This document shows positions 1 to 7,803 of a DNA stretch of 16,759 bases, one piece after another. The notes beneath the pieces were generated by a model. That model saw only the letters and a list, made by a program, of their open reading frames with translations, ran no database searches and had not been told where the DNA came from. The DNA lies in the NCBI GenBank assembly GCA_903907185.1, contig CAIVND010000181.1:1-16759 (forward strand), read 5' to 3'. The DNA comes from an uncultured Acidimicrobiaceae bacterium (GTDB lineage: Bacteria; Actinomycetota; Acidimicrobiia; Acidimicrobiales; Bog-793). Every line of letters begins with the position of its first letter. Position 1 is the stretch's first letter. Made by a program: the position numbers and the translations under genes.

Positions 1-606
1 GGGAAGATTAATGAGGTCGGTGATTCCCTGCACACCATGGAGCAGCACATCGTCCGCCATCTTGAAGGCGTCAACCATCGAGGTATTTGCGTCCGCAAGG
101 GTAAGGAGGCGCTCATTTGGAATGACGATCAGCGTATCGACCTTCTCCTTGAGCTTTTGGATCCCCGCATCTGCCTGCACGGTCCGACGCTTGCCCTCGA
201 AGGGGAAGGGTCGAGTAACGACACCGATGGTCAGTGCGCCATTGTTCTTTGCGATCTCAGCGATAACGGGTGCAGCACCTGTCCCGGTACCTCCACCTTT
301 ACCGGCGGTGACGAACACCATGTCGGCGCCCTTCAGCACCTCCTCGATCTCTTCGCGATGCTCCTCCGCCGACATCCGACCAACCTCAGGATCGCTTCCT
401 GCGCCAAGTCCCCGAGTGGTCTGAGAGCCGATCGCAAGTTTGATGTCTGCATCACTCATCATGAGTGCCTGCGCATCGGTGTTCACTGCGATGAATTCGA
501 CGCCACGTAGTCCTGCATCGATCATGCGGTTCACCGCGTTGACGCCAGCTCCTCCGACCCCGACAACCTTGATGACTGCAATGAAGCTGTTTGAAGCGTT
601 CGTCAT
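1..606 (-). CDS. ftsZ: Cell division protein FtsZ, N-terminal 202 residues (cut by window edge)
   Basis: FtsZ is the tubulin-like GTPase that polymerises into the cytoplasmic Z ring and recruits the division machinery. The visible part begins M-T-N-A-S-N-S-F and has the first nucleotide loop GVGGAGVNAVNRM (residues 16-28), NTDAQAL (42-48) and the tubulin signature GGGTGTG (104-110), followed by AAPVIAEIAK. TRPFPFEGKR (131-140) and the N-E-R-L segment are also typical. The frame is open to the window edge, so the T7 catalytic loop and the C-terminal tail are not seen. The ATG at 604-606 is chosen because the conserved fold starts about ten residues later and a GGGAG sequence lies 11 bases upstream. 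It is the last gene seen in the cluster, 192 bases after ftsQ with no ftsA between, as is usual in actinobacteria. Identity is certain. Confidence 0.98.
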   Translation of the reverse strand, partial: MTNASNSFIAVIKVVGVGGAGVNAVNRMIDAGLRGVEFIAVNTDAQALMMSDADIKLAIGSQTTRGLGAGSDPEVGRMSAEEHREEIEEVLKGADMVFVTAGKGGGTGTGAAPVIAEIAKNNGALTIGVVTRPFPFEGKRRTVQADAGIQKLKEKVDTLIVIPNERLLTLADANTSMVDAFKMADDVLLHGVQGITDLINLP

Positions 607-685
607 GTTCTCGTACTCTCCCTGTTTGGCCACGTGTCGTCCAGCAGACCTACGCGCCGAGGTCACTCAGTGCTCACACACTCTA

Positions 686-715
686 GAGCCTCAAAAGGGA
701 ACGACTTTTCAGCTC
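686..715 (-). promoter_or_regulatory. Possible stem-loop in the ftsZ leader
   Basis: The ftsQ-ftsZ spacer (607-798) is the longest gap downstream of rsmH. Read on the minus strand it contains GAGC-TG-AAAAG, a 7-base loop, then CTTTT-GAG-GCTC: a 5-bp stem, a small internal loop and a 4-bp outer stem. No U-run follows, so it is not an intrinsic terminator. It could affect ftsZ mRNA processing or stability. I found no convincing -35/-10 pair in this spacer, although separate ftsZ promoters are common in other bacteria. The pairing is visible in the sequence; any function is inference. Confidence 0.25.
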
Positions 716-798
716 TACCGAGACCTTACTGGTGCCACAACGGTTAATCCATGTCCAATTGGCGCTCCTCAGCCGAATCGGGGCGCATCTCGAACCCC

Positions 799-1707
799 CT
801 AGGAACTGAGAATGGGCGATGAGGGAACCCGCAGATCAACCGTAGCGACACCGGTGAGCCCTACGTGATTTGCAAGAAGAGTTGCGAGCGCAACCACTTT
901 GTCGCGAAGTTGCTCACGGGTACCAAAGATCACGGTGGTCTTTGCAGCGATGTCAAGAACAAGTCCATCGTGCTTGGTCACCCCAATCTGGGTGACTGAG
1001 GGGATCATCGAGACGGGTAGCGCGTCACAGAGCGCAACCTCCGCCTCGAGGTCACCGCCTGCCGTTACTCCCGGTGACGGCATTGACAAAACCCTTGCAA
1101 TATCGATCAGCCCTGGGGTTGGATGGCTACGATCGCCAAGAGCCCGACCTTGGGTGTCAAAGAGCTCCCACCGACTTTTGGTGATAAGAGCCTGTGCGAT
1201 CGGGGTTCGCTCGGTCACCGTAATGGTGACCCGTTTTGGCCAGTGCCGCACCACGGTCGCCGTCTCAATCCAGGGAAGACCTTCGACCTTGAGAGCCACG
1301 GCAACGGGGTTGACGTCGATCAACGGTGGATGGTGAGACAGGCCGGCAGCGGAGATCACCGCCGCCTGTTGGGTCTCCTTAGCGCCATGAACGGTGACCC
1401 CGGATATCGAAAAAAGCGATGAGTGCAGGATCAAAAACACCGAGACGATGAGCGCTGGCACCGCGAGAAGCGAGGTAACGATCCAAAGCCGGCGGCGACC
1501 GGCCTCGCGAGCGACATCGTGATTACGACGTGCGATCCGTGTGTTCACCCGCGGCTTTGCGTGCTCGCCCGCCGGACGAGCACGAGAGGTCGTCGACCGT
1601 TTGCTCTTTGGCGAGGTTCGCCCTGATGACGAGGCTCCTACCTTTCGAGCGGGTGGTCGCCCCCTCGCTGGCGTGCGTTTCGCAGGTGGTCTGCGACCAT
1701 CAGCCAC
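799..1707 (-). CDS. ftsQ: Cell division protein FtsQ (POTRA-domain divisome protein)
   Basis: FtsQ is a bitopic membrane protein that links FtsL and its partners and regulates septal synthesis through FtsW-FtsI. The 302-residue product has a long, very basic, Arg/Pro/Ser-rich cytoplasmic tail (residues 1-73). A membrane helix follows at about 74-96 (LWIVTSLLAVPALIVSVFLI). A POTRA domain spans about 99-168 (FSISGVTVHGAKET to VTITVTERTP), with the usual R-H-W-P-K-R-V-T-I strand, and then the FtsQ beta domain ending VATVDLRVP. The start is GTG at 1705-1707, where the murB stop TAG shares its G with it (TAGTG), implying translational coupling. Family identity rests on architecture, the POTRA motif and gene order. 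The extended tail is typical of actinobacterial FtsQ. Confidence 0.93.
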   Translation of the reverse strand: MADGRRPPAKRTPARGRPPARKVGASSSGRTSPKSKRSTTSRARPAGEHAKPRVNTRIARRNHDVAREAGRRRLWIVTSLLAVPALIVSVFLILHSSLFSISGVTVHGAKETQQAAVISAAGLSHHPPLIDVNPVAVALKVEGLPWIETATVVRHWPKRVTITVTERTPIAQALITKSRWELFDTQGRALGDRSHPTPGLIDIARVLSMPSPGVTAGGDLEAEVALCDALPVSMIPSVTQIGVTKHDGLVLDIAAKTTVIFGTREQLRDKVVALATLLANHVGLTGVATVDLRVPSSPILSS

Positions 1708-2624
1708 TACTGATCGAATCCCACCATGCGCAGCTCAGTTTCGAGCGCAACTCCGGTCATCTCAAAAACTCGCAGCGCGATCTCATCGATCAGCTCACGT
1801 ACGTCATCAGCGCGACCATCGGCATCAGCCTGAATGAAGTTTGCATGTTTGGTCGAGACCTGAGCGCTACCAAGGCGATGGCCCTTCAGTCCCACCGACT
1901 CGATGAGACGACCCGCTGAGTCTTGGGGAGGATTGGTGAAGACCGATCCACAGTTGCGTCCACCCGGCTGATGGTTGCGTCGCCAACGGACGATCTCATC
2001 GAGCTCTGCCTGTGAGGCCGACCGATCGATCGACCGAACTGCCTGAAATGTCGCACCGACGACCAGTTGATGCGATTCAATGTTGCTGTGACGGTAGGAG
2101 CAGCCAAGCTCGCTCGTGCGTAGTCGGCTTTGGGTCCCGGTCGAAAAATCGAGAACGGTCGCGTCAACAAGGTTCATCTCCGTCATCGATCCATGCCCAC
2201 CCGCGTTCATCGTTACCGCTCCACCGACTGTTCCGGGTATTCCAACGGCCCACTCGAGACCGCTGAGTCCGGACGCGACACTTTGACGTGCGAGCACCGG
2301 ATAGGAACAGGCTGCTCCAGCGGTGATGCTGCCGCTTTCTGAATCGATCTGAAGCTCAGCGAACTGACCACCCAGACGGATGGCGAGGCCATCAAAACCA
2401 CGATCGGCGATGAGAAGGTTGGAGCCATTGCCAAGAACAAGGACCTCGATGCCACTTGTCACTGCTGCCGCGGCCACCCGTTCAAGTGAGGGGTGATCGT
2501 TGATCTCAATAAAGAGTGCTGTCTCGCCGCCAATCCGGTAGGTCGTCTCTCGGCCAAGAGAAAATTGAATAGCCGCGAGCTCACCGAGGAGGTTACGACA
2601 GACCGCGACACGGTCATCACTCAC
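1707..2624 (-). CDS. murB: UDP-N-acetylenolpyruvoylglucosamine reductase MurB
   Basis: MurB is a cytoplasmic flavoenzyme that reduces UDP-GlcNAc-enolpyruvate to UDP-MurNAc with NADPH. Numbered from the GTG at 2622-2624 (305 residues), the FAD-binding part has TTYRIGGETALF (27-38), GNGSNLL (65-71) and GIPGTVGGAVTMNAGGHG (128-145). The C-terminal substrate domain has YRHS (177-180), GGRNCGSVFTNP with the proton-donor Ser 227, STKHANFI (257-264) and the catalytic-Glu segment LETELR (294-299). Length and motifs match the type II form common in Gram-positives. The reading frame is open upstream to 2756, and an ATG at 2654 is an alternative start. The GTG is preferred because it gives an 8-base overlap with murC and the usual N-terminal length. 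No strong Shine-Dalgarno is visible for either start. Confidence 0.95.
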   Translation of the reverse strand: MSDDRVAVCRNLLGELAAIQFSLGRETTYRIGGETALFIEINDHPSLERVAAAAVTSGIEVLVLGNGSNLLIADRGFDGLAIRLGGQFAELQIDSESGSITAGAACSYPVLARQSVASGLSGLEWAVGIPGTVGGAVTMNAGGHGSMTEMNLVDATVLDFSTGTQSRLRTSELGCSYRHSNIESHQLVVGATFQAVRSIDRSASQAELDEIVRWRRNHQPGGRNCGSVFTNPPQDSAGRLIESVGLKGHRLGSAQVSTKHANFIQADADGRADDVRELIDEIALRVFEMTGVALETELRMVGFDQ

Positions 2625-4008
2625 GGAAGTTCCAATCAAGTGCGAGGAGTTCATCGGGCAGTGCAGTGAGGTCCCCTGCTCCAAGGGTAAGACAGCAGTC
2701 GCCTCGACCGAGCTCCTCGTGAAGGAAAGCGACCAGTTCACGATGTTGCGGGACAAAGATCACCGTTTTATCGGGATGTCGCTCGGCAATTCCGTCGGCG
2801 ATGAGCTTCGTGGTTACTCCGGGGATCGGTGCCTCACCGGCACCATAGATGTCGGTCAACACCACCAGATCAGCGTCATCGAATGCGTCGCTAAACGACC
2901 AAGCAAGATTTTGCACCCGCGAGTAGCGATGGGGTTGGAAGACCGCCACTATCCGCTGCCAGTCTCCCTGGTGTGCCGCACGAAGGGTCGCGGAGATCTC
3001 GCCAGGAAGGTGTGCGTAGTCGTCGACAAAGGTGATCCCGCCGATCTCACCGCGAAACTCAAAGCGGCGAGCCACACCGGTAAAACGTGCAAGCGCCCGT
3101 TGCGCATGGTCGAGAGGGATACCGAGGCGGAACGCGACGGCGATCGCTGCAGTTGCGTTGCGCGCGTTGTGCTCGCCGGGAATAGGGAGCTCAAACTGAC
3201 CGAGCGAGGTGCCGCTGCGTTCGACACGAAAGGAGATATGCGACCGTCCGCCAACAAAATCACAGATCTGCAGCTGCGCATCCGAATTAAATCCATAGGT
3301 AGTCGCATCGTTTGGAGCGAGCGAGAGTGCAACGGGATCATCGGCGCAGACAACGGCGCCATTTCGCGCATTTGCCATGAAGGTGCGAAACGCATCACAG
3401 AGCTGTTCGAACGATCCGTAGTGGTCAAGGTGGTCGGGCTCAACGTTGGTCACCACCGAGATCTCTGGGCGCAACAGTAAGAACGTGCCGTCGCTCTCAT
3501 CGGCCTCGACGACCAACGAGTCGCCACTGCCCCAAATCGCATTCGTGCCAATCTCATTCACCTCACCGCCGATGAGAAAGGAGGGATCAAGTCCTGCCTC
3601 AACGAGGATCAATGCCAGCATCGAGGTGGTTGTCGTTTTGCCGTGGGTGCCAGAGACAGCAAGAGTCCGCCGCTCTGCACAGATCGCTGAGAGCAGCTGC
3701 GCCCGACGCAGTACTGGGATATTGCGGGCGACCGCTTCGATGAGCTCTACATTTTTCTCAGGGATCGCCGTCGAGATGCCAACGACATCAGCACCGAGCA
3801 CCTGTTCTCTTCGATGGCCGATGCCGATGACAACATTGAGGGCACGGAGTCGATCAAGTGTGGCGGAATCTTTGAGGTCACTGCCGCTCACCGAGTGACC
3901 CATTGCCATAAGGACCACGGCGATAGCACTCATTCCAGCACCACCAATACCGACGAGGTGAATCGCGAGGGGCGTCTTGAGATCGATGCCCAATTTCTCG
4001 CCCGTCAT
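2617..4008 (-). CDS. murC: UDP-N-acetylmuramate-L-alanine ligase MurC
   Basis: MurC is the cytoplasmic ATP-dependent ligase that adds L-alanine, the first stem-peptide residue, to UDP-MurNAc. The 463-residue product shows GIGGAGMSAIA (19-29) in the UDP-binding domain, the P-loop GTHGKTTTT (120-128), VEADESDG (167-174), TNVEPDHLDHYG (187-198), the N-terminal edge of the third domain GEHNARNA (278-285), RRFEFRGE (314-321) and FQPHRYSR (357-364). The usual D-Y-A-H-H-P motif reads DDYAHLPGEI here (329-338), so the second His is Leu. The ATG at 4006-4008 follows murG by 23 bases, with AGGG repeats about ten bases upstream. Its 3' end overlaps murB. Identity is certain from the Mur ligase motifs and position. 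Confidence 0.97.
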   Translation of the reverse strand: MTGEKLGIDLKTPLAIHLVGIGGAGMSAIAVVLMAMGHSVSGSDLKDSATLDRLRALNVVIGIGHRREQVLGADVVGISTAIPEKNVELIEAVARNIPVLRRAQLLSAICAERRTLAVSGTHGKTTTTSMLALILVEAGLDPSFLIGGEVNEIGTNAIWGSGDSLVVEADESDGTFLLLRPEISVVTNVEPDHLDHYGSFEQLCDAFRTFMANARNGAVVCADDPVALSLAPNDATTYGFNSDAQLQICDFVGGRSHISFRVERSGTSLGQFELPIPGEHNARNATAAIAVAFRLGIPLDHAQRALARFTGVARRFEFRGEIGGITFVDDYAHLPGEISATLRAAHQGDWQRIVAVFQPHRYSRVQNLAWSFSDAFDDADLVVLTDIYGAGEAPIPGVTTKLIADGIAERHPDKTVIFVPQHRELVAFLHEELGRGDCCLTLGAGDLTALPDELLALDWNFRE

Positions 4009-4031
4009 ATCAGATGCCCTAGCCCTACTCG

Positions 4032-5174
4032 TTACCGAGAACCTCGTCGTTCTTCGTTCACCACGTTACCTACTAAACCCGCGATGACCCGGGCAGAATC
4101 GCTCTTGCCAAGATGTCGAGCGGCACTCCCCATCGTCGCCAGCTGGTCATAGTCCGCGAGCAGGTCAAGGACCATCACGCCGAGAGTCTCGCCGTCTACG
4201 ACTGCATCCTTCATCATCACCGCAGCTCCGACGTGGACGAGCTCCTGCGCGTTCTTTGTCTGGTGGTCATTGGGTGCTCCAGGCAGAGGAATCAGAATCG
4301 ATGGAGTGCCCGTCACCGTGAGTTCAGCGACGGTCATCGCTCCAGCTCGACAGACAACTAGGTCGGCGGCGCTGAGCAACGCTGGCATCTCATCACTAAA
4401 TGCGACAAAGCGGTAGTTTGATCCAACGGCACCACTCGCTACCCGTTCGCTCACGTCCTTGAGGTTTCGTTCACCGACGAGATGGTAGATAAAGAGGTCC
4501 TCTCGATCGGCAAAGTGAAGTGCCATATCGACCGTCGCCTCATTGAGCCGCCGCGCACCAAGCGAACCGCCAGTGACCACGACCAACGAGACCGCGGCGG
4601 GAACACCAAGGCGTGCACGGGCGGCGAGTCGCCCTTCGACTGAACGCGATACCCGTTCGATCTCGGGTCGCACAGGTGCACCAGTGACAACAGCGCGTCG
4701 CAGTGGCGTGTTTTCAAAGGCCACGGCACTGAGCTTTGCGAACCGAGCGCTCAATCGGTTCGCTAGGCCAGGCACCGCGTCGACGTTGACCACAACGACG
4801 GGGATGCGAAGAATCGCTGCTGCTATTACACAGGGAACGGAGGCATAGCCACCGACGCTAACGACGACGCGGGGTCGTCTGCGCACGAGATGGGCCAATG
4901 ATCGAAACACCGCACTGAAAATTCCTGCGATCGCCGGCAGGTTCGCGAACGAAAGACGCCGCACAATACCCCTACCACCGAGAAGGATGATCTTGTAGCC
5001 CGCGTTGCGTACGAGCTCACCCTCCATGCCTCGACGCGATCCGACAAAGGAGATCTGCTTTGTCTCGTATCCATCATCGACGAGTGCTCGGGCGATCGCA
5101 AGGGCAGGAAAGACGTGACCTGCCGTCCCACCTCCGGTGATAACTATCCGTGCTCTTCGCCCTTTGGCCACCAC
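4032..5174 (-). CDS. murG: Lipid II synthase MurG (UDP-GlcNAc:lipid I GlcNAc transferase)
   Basis: MurG is a peripheral inner-face membrane glycosyltransferase (GT-B fold, family GT28) that converts lipid I to lipid II. The 380-residue product has the N-terminal glycine loop GGGTAGHVFPALA (14-26), the actinobacterial variant of GGTGGH. VSVGGYASVPCV (106-116) is the second loop, TGGSLGARRLNE (201-212) starts the UDP-GlcNAc domain, and the donor-site block runs CRAGAMTVAELTVTGTPSILIP (275-296) to GAPNDHQTKNAQ (299-310). The segment normally HEQNxxPG reads VVNVDAVPGLANR (128-140), an unusual replacement. The start is GTG at 5172-5174, three bases after the ftsW stop; the second codon is also GTG, so the start could be one codon later. 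Identity is certain. Confidence 0.96.
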   Translation of the reverse strand: MVAKGRRARIVITGGGTAGHVFPALAIARALVDDGYETKQISFVGSRRGMEGELVRNAGYKIILLGGRGIVRRLSFANLPAIAGIFSAVFRSLAHLVRRRPRVVVSVGGYASVPCVIAAAILRIPVVVVNVDAVPGLANRLSARFAKLSAVAFENTPLRRAVVTGAPVRPEIERVSRSVEGRLAARARLGVPAAVSLVVVTGGSLGARRLNEATVDMALHFADREDLFIYHLVGERNLKDVSERVASGAVGSNYRFVAFSDEMPALLSAADLVVCRAGAMTVAELTVTGTPSILIPLPGAPNDHQTKNAQELVHVGAAVMMKDAVVDGETLGVMVLDLLADYDQLATMGSAARHLGKSDSARVIAGLVGNVVNEERRGSR

Positions 5175-5177
5175 CGA

Positions 5178-6413
5178 TTATCTCGCTCGTGGTGGCGCCG
5201 GTTGGAAGACTCGGCCAAAGATTCCCGTCATCGTCCGCTGCGCAAGCTCATTGGGCTTCGTCTTCGTCGCGCTGTGACGTGCAACGTTGACGATGAGGCC
5301 AACACCTGCGAGAACCGCAATCAGTGAAGACCCGCCGAAACTCAAGAACGGAAGAGGAATGCCGGTTTCTGGCATCACACTGATGACGCCGCCGATGTTG
5401 ATGACCGCCTGGGCCACAATCCAGGTCGTAATCGCGAGCACCAACAGCGAGGAGAATCGATCGGAGGCATTGCGAGCGATCCGCATTCCGCATGCGCCAA
5501 AAACCAAAAACCCAACAATGACCAAGAGGGCACCGATATAGCCATACTGATTCCCGATGACTGCATAGATGAAGTCCGTCTGCGCATTCGGCAAAAACCC
5601 CCACGTCGCCGAGGAGGAACCGAACCCCGTCCCCGTGAGATGACCAGAGCCAAGTGCAAGGAGCGACTGCACTAACTGATAGCCCGAGGTCGACTCATGA
5701 TGAAAGGGCGAGAGGAAGCTCAACAGCCGCTGGCGACGATAGGGCGCGGCGAGTGCGTAGACCGTACTGAAGAAAACGGTGCTGGAGAACACCCAGAGGA
5801 AGATCCGCCCATCAATACCTGCACCAAAGAGGAGCACGAAAAAGATCAATGCCAACATGATCGTCGAACCGAGGTCAGGTTGCGCCAAGACGAGGATCGC
5901 CATGAAGGCAAACACCGAACCGAGAGGCAGCACCAAGCTTGCAAGAACATGACGTGAACGCTCTCGACAGGCGATGAAATCCGCAGCAAAGATCGCGAAA
6001 CCCAGCTTGGCGAACTCCGTTGGCTGGAAACGGATAAAACTCACGCCGATCCAACGGCTCGAACCTCCCGCGCTCTTGCCAGCGACCTGGACAAACACGA
6101 GAGCGCCAAGGACGAGGACGATCAAGACGATCGAACAGCGGCGTACTCGATTGAGATCGACTCGAGAGAAGTAGAAGAAACCGACCGAACCGAGAACGGT
6201 CCAAAAGACCTGACGCTCAAAGAGTGCAAGTCCCGATCCATACTGCGCTGTCGAGATCACCGATGACGCGGACAACATGAGGACTAATGCACTCCCCACA
6301 AAGAGCGCTGTCACTATCTGCAGGAGAAGTGCCGCGTGCTGTGCCGCGACACGACCGGTCGTCGCCGTCCGCGGAAGTAAAAACTTCGAAAACTCTGCCG
6401 GAACTGTTGCCAT
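5178..6413 (-). CDS. ftsW: Peptidoglycan glycosyltransferase FtsW (SEDS family)
   Basis: FtsW is a polytopic SEDS-family protein that polymerises lipid II into septal glycan strands with FtsI. The 411-residue product has about ten hydrophobic segments, the motif RWIGVSFIRFQPTEFAKL (120-137), the catalytic-loop sequence LAQPDLGST (176-184) with the family's essential Asp at 180, YQLVQSLLALGSGHLTGTG (245-263), PNAQTDFIYAVIG (275-287), and MPETGIPLPFLSFGGSSLI (347-365). These place it in FtsW/RodA, and the dcw position favours FtsW over RodA. After AVIG the usual E-E-L-G reads NQYG, so the conserved acidic pair is missing. The ATG at 6411-6413 is two bases after the murD stop. A short cytoplasmic tail follows the last helix. 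Confidence 0.95.
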   Translation of the reverse strand: MATVPAEFSKFLLPRTATTGRVAAQHAALLLQIVTALFVGSALVLMLSASSVISTAQYGSGLALFERQVFWTVLGSVGFFYFSRVDLNRVRRCSIVLIVLVLGALVFVQVAGKSAGGSSRWIGVSFIRFQPTEFAKLGFAIFAADFIACRERSRHVLASLVLPLGSVFAFMAILVLAQPDLGSTIMLALIFFVLLFGAGIDGRIFLWVFSSTVFFSTVYALAAPYRRQRLLSFLSPFHHESTSGYQLVQSLLALGSGHLTGTGFGSSSATWGFLPNAQTDFIYAVIGNQYGYIGALLVIVGFLVFGACGMRIARNASDRFSSLLVLAITTWIVAQAVINIGGVISVMPETGIPLPFLSFGGSSLIAVLAGVGLIVNVARHSATKTKPNELAQRTMTGIFGRVFQPAPPRAR

Positions 6414-6415
6414 CG

Positions 6416-7795
6416 TTACACACCCTCACGTCGAGATGGTTGGTCGCTGCGTTTGATCCGCGCATCGACCGATCGGACAAAATCTTCACCGCGCTGTTCA
6501 TAGGACTCATACCAGTCAAAGGAGGCACATCCCGGCGATAACAGAACGACATCACCAGAGACAGCGAGCGACAGAGCCATCTCGACCGCCTCATCCATGG
6601 TGTGCGCAACAATGACTGGATAGTCGGGATGAAACAGATCGACCAACGTTTCTCCTGCCTCACCGATGCCAACAACGCCACGGATGAGGTGATCGGCACT
6701 CTCGTCAGCAAAGGATCGAAGCACCGACAGATCGAGTCCTTTGTTGCGCCCACCGGCGATGAGAACCACTGACGGAAACCCTCGAAGTGCGGCAAGGACC
6801 GCCGAGGGGGTAGTCGCCTTTGAGTCGTCGTAAAGATCAATCCCATCGATATTCGCGACGTATTCCACTCGGTGCGCAAGCACCCTGCTTTGGGCAATGC
6901 CAGCTCGGCAGGCATCGGGCGATGCTCCAGCCTCACGTGCGGTCGCCAGTGCCGCAAGTGCATTTTCGACATCATGGGGTAGTGACCGCGCGAGCGAGTT
7001 CACTGCACCGAGTTCCTCGCCATCGGGACCGAAGAACTGCCCCTCATAGACGAAGTAGTCAGCGCCACTCTCTCCGAAGGTGACCACTCGAGCGACACTG
7101 TCAGTCGCATAGCTCATCACCGTGTCGTCTTCGAAGTTCAAGATGGCGACGTCTTCGGGCCCTTGAGAGTGGAAGATCTTCGACTTCGAATAGGCATAGT
7201 CCTCGATCGACGGATGCCAGTCAAGATGATCCTCAGCAAAGTTCAGCCAGGTCGCTACTTTGGGTCGAAACGAGTGCGTTAGCGCGAGCTGGAAGGAGGA
7301 GACCTCAGCGACGATGTAGTCGAGATCGTCACGCACGGCCGCGTCGATCAACGTCGGTCCGATATTTCCCGCTGCGGTACTGCGCAGTCCAGAGATCGTC
7401 AGGATCTCATCGACCAGCGTCGTCACCGTCGTCTTTCCATTTGTCCCCGTTATCGCCACGATGGGAACGGTGCTCACCAGATAGGCAAGCTCAATCTCCG
7501 AGATCAGCTGGGACTTCGCGGCGATGGCAAAGATGGGATGGCTGGGTGGTACGCCGGGACTGACGACAACATAGCTACACATCCTGACCAACTCATGCAG
7601 CTCGGCGGGCGATGGTCCGACGACCAGATCGATAGAAAGTTCGCTTGCACGCGCTCGTGTCCTGTCACTTGGATGGTCGTCGATCACGACGATCTCGTTG
7701 CCACGATCGCGTGCAATTCGAGCGACCGCCTCACCCGTGCGGGCAAATCCGATGACTGCGATCTTGCCGGATGGCCAACGATTCGATTGGGTCAT
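6416..7795 (-). CDS. murD: UDP-N-acetylmuramoyl-L-alanine-D-glutamate ligase MurD
   Basis: MurD adds D-glutamate to UDP-MurNAc-L-Ala in the cytoplasm, using ATP. From the ATG at 7793-7795 (459 residues) it shows an N-terminal Rossmann-like domain (KIAVIGFARTGEAVA, 11-25), VVVSPGVP (76-83), the P-loop TGTNGKTTVT (116-125), EVSSFQL (164-170), NFAEDHLDWH (185-194), YAYSKSKIF (200-208) with the probable carbamylated Lys, then YDDSKATTPSAV, IAGGRNKGLD and LLSPGCASFDWYESYEQRG near the C-terminus. These are specific for MurD within the Mur ligases. A TTG at 7805-7807 overlaps the mraY stop (TTGA) and would add four residues. The ATG is preferred because a GAAGG sequence lies 13 bases before it and only one base before the TTG. 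Confidence 0.96.
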   Translation of the reverse strand: MTQSNRWPSGKIAVIGFARTGEAVARIARDRGNEIVVIDDHPSDRTRARASELSIDLVVGPSPAELHELVRMCSYVVVSPGVPPSHPIFAIAAKSQLISEIELAYLVSTVPIVAITGTNGKTTVTTLVDEILTISGLRSTAAGNIGPTLIDAAVRDDLDYIVAEVSSFQLALTHSFRPKVATWLNFAEDHLDWHPSIEDYAYSKSKIFHSQGPEDVAILNFEDDTVMSYATDSVARVVTFGESGADYFVYEGQFFGPDGEELGAVNSLARSLPHDVENALAALATAREAGASPDACRAGIAQSRVLAHRVEYVANIDGIDLYDDSKATTPSAVLAALRGFPSVVLIAGGRNKGLDLSVLRSFADESADHLIRGVVGIGEAGETLVDLFHPDYPVIVAHTMDEAVEMALSLAVSGDVVLLSPGCASFDWYESYEQRGEDFVRSVDARIKRSDQPSRREGV

Positions 7796-7803
7796 CGCCA
7801 GAC

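Noticed and set aside
2719..3480. A 253-codon plus-strand open frame
   Set aside because: It lies wholly opposite murC and the murC-murB overlap, which are certain. Its length reflects the GC-rich antisense frame.
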